A stretch of DNA of 7,022 bases. It comes from Lachnospiraceae bacterium UBA4292 (GTDB taxonomy: Bacteria; Bacillota; Clostridia; Lachnospirales; Lachnospiraceae). How positions within the stretch are numbered: position 1 is the stretch's first letter; the number at the start of each line of letters is the position of its first letter. This document shows positions 1-5,397 of this stretch, one piece after another. The stretch spans positions 1 through 7,022 of the forward strand of contig DGVE01000064.1 in NCBI GenBank assembly GCA_002395865.1. Direction: 5' to 3'. Below the pieces are notes generated by a model, which was not told the DNA's origin, did not search any database, and saw only the letters and a program-made list of their open reading frames with translations. The position numbers were made by a program, and so were the translations under genes.

Positions 1-187
1 CACGGTACTTCTGTACAGGAACTCTGGCCTGATTTCCATACGGCACGGTAAGTTCCGTAGCGTCCAGCTCCCGCAGCTCCTCCGGCTTGATAACCTGTTC
101 CCCGTCATAGAGAAGGTAGTTGAAGGCATCAGCGAAAAATACCGGATTGGACAGATAACTCTTTTCCTCCGCATCCATTGCTCCCAA
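1..187 (-). CDS. Rpn/PD-(D/E)XK nuclease-transposase family protein, N-terminal part (cut by left edge)
   Basis: About 62 N-terminal residues are visible and the frame stays open to the window edge. After the start come the stretches KSYLSNPVFFADAFNYLLYD and GEQVIKPEELRELDATEL, then VPYGNQARVPVQKYR. From memory this matches the N-terminus of the Rpn family (recombination-promoting nuclease, Transposase_31-like), which is often found in several copies in Clostridia. Family members carry a PD-(D/E)XK nuclease fold and are linked to RecA-independent recombination. The catalytic residues lie outside the window, so activity cannot be judged. I chose the TTG at 185-187 (protein begins MGAMDAEEKSYL) because GGAGG lies 8 nt upstream; the ATG at 176-178 is only 2 nt from its nearest GGGAG. 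The gene is a separate unit from argD: a terminator and its own promoter lie between them. It may be intact or a decayed copy. Confidence 0.75.
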   Translation of the reverse strand, partial: MGAMDAEEKSYLSNPVFFADAFNYLLYDGEQVIKPEELRELDATELTVPYGNQARVPVQKYR

Positions 188-195
188 TCGCGCCA

Positions 196-200
196 CCTCC
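196..200 (-). promoter_or_regulatory. Ribosome binding site favouring a TTG start
   Basis: GGAGG on the minus strand lies 8 nt before TTG at 187 and 17 nt before ATG at 178. The spacing favours the TTG start of the Rpn-type gene. An overlapping GTG (194-196) is too close to this site to use it. Confidence 0.6.
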
Positions 201-212
201 ACATACCGATCT

Positions 213-242
213 CTATCGATGCACCACAAAGGATTGTAACAT
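213..242 (-). CDS. Possible 9-codon leader ORF upstream of the Rpn-type gene
   Basis: An ATG at 240-242 follows AAGGAG (251-256) at 8 nt spacing, which is close to ideal. The frame encodes only MLQSFVVHR before a TAG at 213-215. The stop is 25 nt before the TTG start of the Rpn-type gene, and the two frames differ. The peptide has no run of one amino acid, so a classical attenuation leader is not obvious. It could be a regulatory upstream ORF, or the remnant of a longer N-terminus disrupted by a small indel: the Rpn frame stays open upstream to codon 263-265 but has no ATG there. That a ribosome would start here is well supported by the site; that the peptide matters is not. Confidence 0.35.
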   Translation of the reverse strand: MLQSFVVHR

Positions 243-264
243 CTTCGGTACTCCTTACAGAAAG

Positions 265-293
265 ATTATATCACAAAACAATAATTTTGTATA
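265..293 (-). promoter_or_regulatory. Sigma-A-type promoter for the Rpn-type gene
   Basis: On the minus strand, TATACA (288-293, 4 of 6 match to TTGACA) is separated by exactly 17 nt from TATAAT (265-270, perfect -10). Transcription would start around 256-259, at the edge of the AAGGAG site of the 9-codon ORF. This would give the Rpn-type gene a transcript independent of the arginine operon. Confidence 0.6.
273..290. repeat. Inverted repeat inside the promoter spacer (possible operator)
   Basis: ACAAAA (273-278) and TTTTGT (285-290) form a perfect 6-bp inverted repeat around a 6-nt spacer. It lies between the -10 and -35 hexamers and overlaps the -35 by 3 nt. A dimeric repressor could bind there, but in AT-rich DNA such a repeat can arise by chance. 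Confidence 0.35.
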
Positions 294-297
294 TGGC

Positions 298-360
298 ACA
301 GGCTATCCTACATCGCGATAAATATATCTTTCCAACTACTGATTGTAGCAAAAAGCCTGT
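298..360. repeat. 63-bp segment bounded by a 7-bp inverted repeat
   Basis: ACAGGCT (298-304) and AGCCTGT (354-360) are perfect inverse complements. Inside lie a second small stem, CTAC/GTAG (336-339 and 345-348), and the palindrome ATCGCGAT (312-319). It could fold as a branched RNA or be a remnant of a small inverted-repeat element. No target-site duplication is evident, and no function can be assigned. Confidence 0.3.
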
Positions 361-454
361 AGAATTAGCATAAATATCAATTTGTTTATAAAAAATTTAT
401 ATTCTTTCACATGTTTCCTCTATCTCTTCCGGCACAACCTGTCCCATATTTTTC

Positions 455-483
455 AAAAAACAGGAGGCGGAAATTCCGCCCCC
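455..483 (-). terminator. Rho-independent terminator after argD
   Basis: Read on the minus strand, an 8-bp stem (GGGGGCGG pairing with CCGCCTCC, one G-U pair) closes a 5-nt AATTT loop. TG and then six T follow, at 455-460. The hairpin begins 14 nt after the argD stop codon. The T-run is present only on the minus-strand side, so it ends transcription from argD and not the reverse. Confidence 0.85.
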
Positions 484-497
484 GATAAGTATCATAT

Positions 498-1703
498 TTA
501 CTTAATCTCCGTCAGAACCTTTCTGAGTATAGCATCCATCGCATCCACATCCGCCTCGGTGATGACGAGGGGCGGGAGGAAGCGCACTGTGTTGCTGCCG
601 GCGCCTATGAGGATGAGGCCGCGTGCAAGCGCCTTAGCCACCACGTCGCCGCTCTTAACATCAGGCACGAACTCGAGGCCCTGCATAAGGCCCATGCCGC
701 GGTGTTCCTTTACTATGTCGAAATCGTCCTTTATCTTATCAAGCGTAGCCCAAAGGTACTTAGCGACCTCCGCTGCCTTTTCGACGATATTCTCCTCCTC
801 GAAGATGTCCAAAACGGCGTCTACCGCCGCGCATGCGAAGGGATTGCCGCCGTAGGTGGTGCCGTGATCTCCGGGCACCATGGTCGCAGCCCTCTGCGTG
901 CACAGGAAGGCTCCCACGGGAACGCCGCATCCGAGCGCCTTCGCGCAGGTGATGATATCGGGCTTTATGCCGTAGCTCTGGAACGCGAACATTTTACCGG
1001 TACGCCCCACGCCGCACTGTATCTCGTCGAGTATGAGGAAGGCGTCGTGCTCGTCGCAGAGCCTTCTCGCAGTCTCTATGAACTCAGGCGTCGCAGGATA
1101 TATGCCGCCCTCCCCCTGAACAGTCTCCATGATGACACAGGCAGTGTTGTCGTCCACATTTGCGATGAGCGCCTGCGTATCGTTGTAATCGATAAATCTG
1201 ATGTTCGGGAGAAGCGGATAGAAGGGCTCGCGGTAGTGCTCATCACCGGTCACAGCCAGAGCGCCCGTGCTCCTGCCGTGAAAGGACTTGTTCATCGCGA
1301 CGATGTTGTAGTCCTTCTTGCCCGCGAGATTCGCGTGCTTTTTCGCGAGCTTGAGCGCACCCTCTATCGCCTCGGTGCCGCTGTTCGTAAAGAACACCCT
1401 GTCCATGCCGCTGACCTTCTTGAGCTTGAGCGCAGCGTTATGTGCAGGCATGGTATAGAACAGATTCGACGTGTGGAGAAGTTTTCTCGTCTGGTCCGTG
1501 AGCGCCTTTGTGTACTTCTCATGGCCGTAGCCGAGCCCCATCACCGCGATGCCCGCGCCGAAGTCCAGATACTCCTTTCCGTCGATGTCGTAGAGCCTCA
1601 CGCCCTCACCGTGGTCAAAGACCACATGAAACCTGTTATATACGTGGAGGAACGCATCCTCCGTCTCTTTTACTACTTGTTCGGTCATGTTATGCATATG
1701 CAC
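498..1703 (-). CDS. argD: Acetylornithine aminotransferase
   Basis: This is a class III, PLP-dependent aminotransferase of 401 residues, full length for the family. It converts N-acetylglutamate semialdehyde plus glutamate to N-acetylornithine plus 2-oxoglutarate in cytosolic arginine synthesis. Visible motifs: NSGTEAIEGALKLAK at 107-121 (PLP phosphate region), SFHGRSTGALAVTG at 140-153, the PLP-ring aspartate D226 in LILDEIQCGVGRTG, the Schiff-base lysine K255 in TCAKALG, and GTTYGGNP at 281-288. The C-terminus NTVRFLPPLVIT is typical. Other class III enzymes (ornithine or GABA aminotransferases) share this fold; its place after argJ and argB decides the call. The start is GTG at 1701-1703, 2 nt after the argB stop, with GGAG inside the last codons of argB at 7 nt spacing. 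ATG at 1695-1697 (giving MHNMTEQV) is a close alternative. It is the last gene of the operon. Confidence 0.95.
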   Translation of the reverse strand: MHMHNMTEQVVKETEDAFLHVYNRFHVVFDHGEGVRLYDIDGKEYLDFGAGIAVMGLGYGHEKYTKALTDQTRKLLHTSNLFYTMPAHNAALKLKKVSGMDRVFFTNSGTEAIEGALKLAKKHANLAGKKDYNIVAMNKSFHGRSTGALAVTGDEHYREPFYPLLPNIRFIDYNDTQALIANVDDNTACVIMETVQGEGGIYPATPEFIETARRLCDEHDAFLILDEIQCGVGRTGKMFAFQSYGIKPDIITCAKALGCGVPVGAFLCTQRAATMVPGDHGTTYGGNPFACAAVDAVLDIFEEENIVEKAAEVAKYLWATLDKIKDDFDIVKEHRGMGLMQGLEFVPDVKSGDVVAKALARGLILIGAGSNTVRFLPPLVITEADVDAMDAILRKVLTEIK

Positions 1704-1705
1704 TT

Positions 1706-2596
1706 TTACTCTCCATCATAAAACCTCTCGGCGCCGTCGCGTATGATCGCGGTGCCGACGCCCTTGTTGGTAAAGATCTCAAGAAGCAGGCAATGCGCAA
1801 GTCTTCCATCCATGATGTGGACGCGGTTTACGCCGCTGTTCACTGCCTCCATGCAGTTCGCGAGCTTAGGAAGCATACCTCCGCCTACAGTGCCGCCCTC
1901 TAAAAGCTTTGCGAGCTCCATCGTATTCATCTCGGATATAAGTGTGGACGGATTCTTCGGATCTGCGTACACTCCCTCCACGTCCGTCAGGAACGCGAGC
2001 TTTTCCGCATTGACAGCCTTCGCTATGGCACAGGCCGCATCGTCCGCATTGATATTGTAGGGCATGAAGTTATCGTCATAGCCTATCGGGCAGATGACGG
2101 GCAGGAAATCCTTCTCGAGCAGGTCGTAGAGAAGCTTCGGATTGACCCTGTCGACCTCTCCCACATAGCCGATATCCTCTCCGCCGACTATCTTCCTGTG
2201 CACATGAAGCAGTCCGCCGTCGCGTCCGCTCACACCGACGCCGAGCACTCCGAGCTCCTGAACATGGCCGACTAAGCTCTTGTTCACGCGGTTGAGTACC
2301 ATCTCGGCGATCTCCATGGTCGCCTCGTCGGTAACTCTCAGGCCGTTTACGAATCTCGGCTCCATACCGGACTTCTTCACCCATTTGCTTATGTCCTTGC
2401 CGCCGCCGTGAACTATGATCGGCTTAAAGCCTACCAGCTTAAGAAGTACCACGTCCTCGATGACGCTCTTCTTTAAGTTCTCGTCGGCCATGGCGCTTCC
2501 GCCGTACTTTATGACTATGATCTTCCTGTTAAACTTCTGAATGTAGGGCAGCGCCTCTATGAGGGTCTGCGCCTTCAACATGATATGCTCGTCCAT
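1706..2596 (-). CDS. argB: Acetylglutamate kinase
   Basis: This amino acid kinase family enzyme (296 residues, normal length) phosphorylates N-acetylglutamate with ATP, the second step of arginine synthesis and usually the controlled one where acetyl is recycled by ArgJ. Visible motifs: KYGGSA at 30-35 (catalytic lysine K30), [11 protein letters not shown] at 62-72, NGLRVTDE at 84-91, NINADDAA at 181-188 with the aspartate D185, and [12 protein letters not shown] with K244. The N-terminal helix before the kinase core and the tail HIMDGR...[10 protein letters not shown] resemble arginine-inhibited hexameric enzymes, so feedback inhibition is likely, by inference. The chosen ATG at 2594-2596 overlaps the argJ stop as TGATG, implying translational coupling, and gives a family-typical N-terminus. 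ATG at 2579-2581 ([13 protein letters not shown]) is possible. An in-frame extension to 2689 exists but would run into argJ. Confidence 0.95.
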   Translation of the reverse strand: MDEHIMLKAQTLIEALPYIQKFNRKIIVIKYGGSAMADENLKKSVIEDVVLLKLVGFKPIIVHGGGKDISKWVKKSGMEPRFVNGLRVTDEATMEIAEMVLNRVNKSLVGHVQELGVLGVGVSGRDGGLLHVHRKIVGGEDIGYVGEVDRVNPKLLYDLLEKDFLPVICPIGYDDNFMPYNINADDAACAIAKAVNAEKLAFLTDVEGVYADPKNPSTLISEMNTMELAKLLEGGTVGGGMLPKLANCMEAVNSGVNRVHIMDGRLAHCLLLEIFTNKGVGTAIIRDGAERFYDGE

Positions 2597-3819
2597 CAGC
2601 TTCTGTAATCTCCGTTGATCTTTACGTATTCGTAGGTCAGGTCGCAGCCGAATGCCGTGGCCTGCGCCTCTCCGTCCTTCATATCGCACACCGCGATGAC
2701 ATGCTCCTGCGAGAGTATCTCGGTGGCCTTCTCCTCCGAAAAGCCAGCGTACATGCCGTCCTTCATGACCTGTATCCTACCCGCGGCGCTCTCGAAATAC
2801 ACATCCACCTTATACGGGTCGAAATCCTCGCCCGAGTAGCCCAGAGCGCACAGTATCCTTCCGCAGTTTGCGTCGTGCCCGAAGATCATGGCCTTGGTCA
2901 GAGGTGAGGTGATGACTGATTTGGCAAGCGTGACCGCCGCCGCCTTCGACCTCGCGTTCTTGACAGTCACCTCGAAGAGGCAGGTGCAGCCCTCGCCGTC
3001 ACCCGCAACACACTTCGCAAGCGTGAGCATCACGAAATGCAGCGCCTCGCAGAAGCTCTCGTAGTCCTCTCCCTCTGATGCTACGACGTCATTGCCCGCC
3101 ATGCCGTTTGCCATGAGGAGCACGGTGTCGTTCGTGGAGGTATCGCCGTCGACGCTGACCATATTGAAGGTGTCCTCGACATTTCGAAGGAGCGCCTTAT
3201 GAAGCATATCTGAGCTTACTGCCGCGTCCGTGGTGATGAAGCAGAGCATGGTACCCATATTCGGATGGATCATGCCCGAGCCCTTGCACATGCCGCCCAT
3301 GGTGCACTTTTTGCCGCCGACGGTAAACTCCACAGCCACCTCCTTCGGCTTCGTGTCGGTTGTCATGATGGCTCTGGCCGCTGCGTGGCCGTCATCGATG
3401 CTCTCACCCTTCGCGGTCTTTAACAGGTCGATGCCGTTTTTGACTCTGTCTACGGGTATCTGCATGCCGATGACACCGGTGGATGCGACAAATACATTCT
3501 CCGCGTCTATTCCGAGCGCCTCGCCCGCATATCTCGCGGTCTCCTCGCAGACCTTATAGCCCTGCTCGCCCGTGCAGGCATTGGCTATGCCCGCATTTAT
3601 GATGACTGCCTGAGCCCTTCCGCCCTCCGATACCTTCTTATCCCACAGTACGGGTGCGGCCTTGACCACGTTTTTGGTAAATATACCGGACGCGTTGCAC
3701 ACGCGCGATGAATAAACTATCGCCATGTCGGTCCTGCCGGTGTACTTGATGCCCGCGGCCGCACAGCCTGCGGCAAATCCTAAGGGCGCCGTCACACCCG
3801 CTTCAATACGATTCAACAT
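2596..3819 (-). CDS. argJ: Glutamate N-acetyltransferase / probable bifunctional amino-acid acetyltransferase
   Basis: ArgJ (407 residues) transfers acetyl from N-acetylornithine to glutamate, releasing ornithine and recycling the acetyl group. Many homologues also use acetyl-CoA, which sequence alone does not settle. It is an Ntn-hydrolase-like enzyme made as a precursor that cuts itself before a threonine. Here the site is [21 protein letters not shown] with T190 as nucleophile; the residue before it is Gly189, where many homologues have Ala. Other motifs: VASTGVIG at 111-118 (oxyanion hole), [10 protein letters not shown] at 223-232, [12 protein letters not shown] at 273-284 containing the conserved glutamate E276, [10 protein letters not shown] at 313-322, and the C-terminal [10 protein letters not shown]. 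Start is ATG at 3819 with AGGAG 6 nt upstream, overlapping the stop of the GNAT gene. Its own stop overlaps the argB start by 1 nt. Confidence 0.95.
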   Translation of the reverse strand: MLNRIEAGVTAPLGFAAGCAAAGIKYTGRTDMAIVYSSRVCNASGIFTKNVVKAAPVLWDKKVSEGGRAQAVIINAGIANACTGEQGYKVCEETARYAGEALGIDAENVFVASTGVIGMQIPVDRVKNGIDLLKTAKGESIDDGHAAARAIMTTDTKPKEVAVEFTVGGKKCTMGGMCKGSGMIHPNMGTMLCFITTDAAVSSDMLHKALLRNVEDTFNMVSVDGDTSTNDTVLLMANGMAGNDVVASEGEDYESFCEALHFVMLTLAKCVAGDGEGCTCLFEVTVKNARSKAAAVTLAKSVITSPLTKAMIFGHDANCGRILCALGYSGEDFDPYKVDVYFESAAGRIQVMKDGMYAGFSEEKATEILSQEHVIAVCDMKDGEAQATAFGCDLTYEYVKINGDYRS

Positions 3820-3828
3820 ACGCTTCTC

Positions 3829-4278
3829 CTACTTGTTATAAGCTATGATATTCGCCTCGTTCAGTGTGAAATCATAGTAGTTCAAATCCTCCCTCTTCGT
3901 CCAGCCGATCTGACGCCAGAACTTGTTGCCCACGTCGTTCTTCGTGAAGGCAATGAGTGAGACCTTGTTCACATGCTCCGCTTTCAGAGCGTTCATGCAG
4001 AAAACGACCATCGATTTACCGATGCCCTGCATTCTGTGGTCCTCGCGCACGCACACATGGTACAGGCAGCCTCTTCTTCCGTCGTGGCCGCACAGTATCG
4101 CTCCGACGATCTCGCCGCCGTCCACAGCTACCACGCTGGTGTCGGGATTTCTCCTGAGGAAGACCTCAACGCCCTCCCTCGAATCGTCCACGCTTCTTAT
4201 CGCGAAGCCGTGTATCGTCATCCAAAGCGCCCTGACGCCGTCGTAATCATCTATTGTCATCTTCCGTATTTCTGTCAT
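3829..4278 (-). CDS. GNAT-family N-acetyltransferase next to argJ
   Basis: This is a small, single-domain GNAT enzyme of 149 residues that would transfer acetyl from acetyl-CoA to an amine. The acetyl-CoA pyrophosphate loop is clear: VREDHRMQGIGKSM at 77-90 with R82, G85 and G87. The usual pattern follows, beta 5 VSLIAFTKND (106-115) then FWRQIGWTKRED (120-131). There is no signal peptide or membrane segment. The substrate is unknown. The gene ends 9 nt before argJ, in the slot often held by argC, so a role in arginine synthesis, for example making N-acetylglutamate from acetyl-CoA, is possible but only inferred. A protein-acetylating (RimI-like) role is also open. I chose ATG at 4276-4278 because GGAGG lies 5 nt upstream and the domain begins right after it. 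A longer in-frame GTG at 4333-4335 has no ribosome binding site. Confidence 0.85.
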   Translation of the reverse strand: MTEIRKMTIDDYDGVRALWMTIHGFAIRSVDDSREGVEVFLRRNPDTSVVAVDGGEIVGAILCGHDGRRGCLYHVCVREDHRMQGIGKSMVVFCMNALKAEHVNKVSLIAFTKNDVGNKFWRQIGWTKREDLNYYDFTLNEANIIAYNK

Positions 4279-4282
4279 GGAG

Positions 4283-4288
4283 CCCTCC
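4283..4288 (-). promoter_or_regulatory. Ribosome binding site fixing the GNAT start
   Basis: GGAGGG on the minus strand lies 4 nt before ATG at 4278. It selects this start over an in-frame GTG 57 nt further upstream, which has no comparable site. Confidence 0.65.
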
Positions 4289-4316
4289 GGTGTGCTTTCT
4301 AAAACCATTTCGGGTA

Positions 4317-4345
4317 ATAATACACTATCGCTCACAAAAAAGCAA
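4317..4345 (-). promoter_or_regulatory. Possible internal promoter ahead of GNAT-argJBD
   Basis: In the 72-nt gap after apt, TTGCTT (4340-4345) is separated by 17 nt from TATTAT (4317-4322, 5 of 6 match to TATAAT). The -35 matches only in its first three bases. The position, about 40 nt before the GNAT start, fits a promoter letting the arginine genes be expressed apart from greA-apt. An AT-rich imperfect palindrome, TGTATTATTACC, covers the -10 and loosely resembles an ArgR half-site; this is weak. Confidence 0.35.
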
Positions 4346-4350
4346 GCGAG

Positions 4351-4875
4351 TTATTTACCATCGTACACGAGCACTGAGCCGACCTCGATATCGCCGAGCC
4401 TCTGTCTGCCCTTCAGTCCTGCCAGTTCGATAAGGCATACCACCTTCACGACCTTCGCACCGAGGCTCTCGATGAGCTTGATGGAGGCCTCAAGTGTGCC
4501 GCCTGTGGCGATGAGATCATCCACCAGAACCACTCTGTCACCGGGCTTTACGTCGTCCTTGTGGACCTCGATCTCGGCCTTGCCGTACTCGAGATCGTAG
4601 CTTTGCGAAACGGTCTCTCTGGGCAGCTTGCCCTTCTTTCTGATCAGTATGATGCCCTTGCCCATCTTGTAGGCCAGCGCGGTTCCGAAGATGAAGCCTC
4701 TCGACTCAAGTCCCGCGAACACATCAAAATCCGTGCCCTCCAAAAGATCTCCCATCTCATCGACGGCGAGCTTAAGTCCCTCGGGGCTTAAAACGACTGT
4801 TGTGATATCTCTGAAAATGATGCCCGGCTCCGGAAAGTCCGGTATACTGGTTATGTACTTTTCTACTTCGCTCAT
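4351..4875 (-). CDS. apt: Adenine phosphoribosyltransferase
   Basis: This type I phosphoribosyltransferase (174 residues, normal length) converts adenine and PRPP to AMP and pyrophosphate in cytosolic purine salvage. The PRPP-binding signature VVLVDDLIATGGTL is at 115-128 with D119 and D120. Adenine-specific features are the N-terminal IPDFPEPGIIFRDIT (11-25), AGLESRGFIFG (54-64) and the flexible loop RKKGKLPRETVSQSYDLEYG (79-98). These separate it from xanthine and hypoxanthine enzymes. The start ATG at 4875 has AAAGGAG about 6 nt upstream. It begins 24 nt after the greA stop with no terminator between, so the two are probably co-transcribed. Confidence 0.96.
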   Translation of the reverse strand: MSEVEKYITSIPDFPEPGIIFRDITTVVLSPEGLKLAVDEMGDLLEGTDFDVFAGLESRGFIFGTALAYKMGKGIILIRKKGKLPRETVSQSYDLEYGKAEIEVHKDDVKPGDRVVLVDDLIATGGTLEASIKLIESLGAKVVKVVCLIELAGLKGRQRLGDIEVGSVLVYDGK

Positions 4876-4899
4876 GATGATCTCCTTTCACCTCTCCAA

Positions 4900-5397
4900 T
4901 CAGTACTCCTGTATCGGTATTTCAGCACCCTCGTACGGTCTGATGGCGCGTATCTGCGCATCGTAGCCTCTGCCTTCTCCCAGATCGATGAATACGGTCT
5001 CACCGACCTTGTGGCCCCTTATCGCCCTGCCGAGAGGTGATTCGATGCTGATGATGTTCTCCATGGCGTTCACCAGAATGGTGGTCACCAGAGTCACCTC
5101 CATCTCCTCGTCATCGTCTGGTATGTAGAGCGTGACCACATCATTGAGACCCACCTCATCGGAGGATGAGTGATCCTCTATGATCTGAGCCGTCTTGATC
5201 ATATTTTCAAGATATCTTATGCGGCTCTCGTTCTTGCTCTTCTCGCGTTTGGCGGCGTAGTATTCGAAGTTCTCGCTCAGGTCTCCCTGGGCTCTCGCCT
5301 CCCTCACCGCGTCAAGTATCGCCGTTTGCGCCTCGCGGCGCTCATTTATCTCCTTCTGCATCTTTTCGATGTCAGATCTCGTCAGTCTGTCGTGCAT
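4900..5397 (-). CDS. greA: Transcription elongation factor, GreA family
   Basis: GreA (165 residues) enters the secondary channel of RNA polymerase and stimulates cleavage of backtracked RNA. The N-terminal coiled-coil hairpin spans about 5-75, with the acidic tip in GDLSENFEYYAAK (38-50; D39 and E42 are the expected metal-coordinating residues). The C-terminal FKBP-like domain shows SIESPLGRAIRGHKVGETVF at 117-136. An acidic run, PDDDEEME (93-100), lies near the start of the C-terminal domain. The tip reads NFEYYAAK where standard GreA usually has NAEYDAAK; I recall a paralogous clostridial type with this form, so a second greA elsewhere is likely. The start ATG lies inside the end of the preceding gene (26-nt overlap) and has only AAAGG 14 nt upstream, so translation may depend on coupling. 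Confidence 0.88.
   Translation of the reverse strand: MHDRLTRSDIEKMQKEINERREAQTAILDAVREARAQGDLSENFEYYAAKREKSKNESRIRYLENMIKTAQIIEDHSSSDEVGLNDVVTLYIPDDDEEMEVTLVTTILVNAMENIISIESPLGRAIRGHKVGETVFIDLGEGRGYDAQIRAIRPYEGAEIPIQEY

Larger units (their letters stand above)
188..497. other. AT-rich intergenic region between argD and the Rpn-type gene
   Basis: This gap of about 310 nt holds the argD terminator (455-483), an inverted-repeat segment (298-360), a promoter (265-293) and a 9-codon ORF (213-242). The stretch 361-454 is strongly AT-rich with no convincing gene. One minus-strand reading frame, 336-410, starts with GTG behind GAGG and would give a 24-residue hydrophobic peptide, but it has no clear promoter. 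I see no tRNA, riboswitch fold or attachment site. Confidence 0.6.

Noticed and set aside
336..410. Minus-strand GTG frame for a 24-residue hydrophobic peptide
   Set aside because: GAGG lies 6 nt upstream, but it sits after the argD terminator with no clear promoter, and its Ile/Phe/Lys-rich make-up is what AT-rich noncoding DNA gives by chance.
382..855. 157-codon plus-strand open frame across the argD terminator
   Set aside because: It spans the terminator and the 3' end of argD, has no convincing ribosome binding site, and its Ser/Ala/Thr-rich C-terminal part is an antisense shadow.
702..1721. 339-codon plus-strand open frame opposite argD
   Set aside because: It is a mirror of the argD codon pattern: its protein is rich in Arg, Val and Leu with no recognisable motif and no ribosome binding site, while argD is unambiguous on the other strand.
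2076..2384. 102-codon minus-strand frame inside argB
   Set aside because: It is an alternate frame of argB with a highly Arg-rich, low-complexity product and no family resemblance.
2597..2689. Upstream in-frame extension of argB
   Set aside because: It would overlap argJ by 94 nt and add an Arg-rich stretch unlike ArgB. ATG at 2596 overlapping the argJ stop gives a normal N-terminus.
4279..4335. Longer GNAT start at GTG 4335
   Set aside because: It has no ribosome binding site and the added residues fall in the likely promoter region, whereas ATG 4278 has GGAGG at good spacing.
4331..4350. Possible terminator after apt
   Set aside because: TCGCT/AGCGA can pair only 5 bp around a 12-nt T-rich loop, and no U-tract follows the stem, so it does not look like a working terminator.
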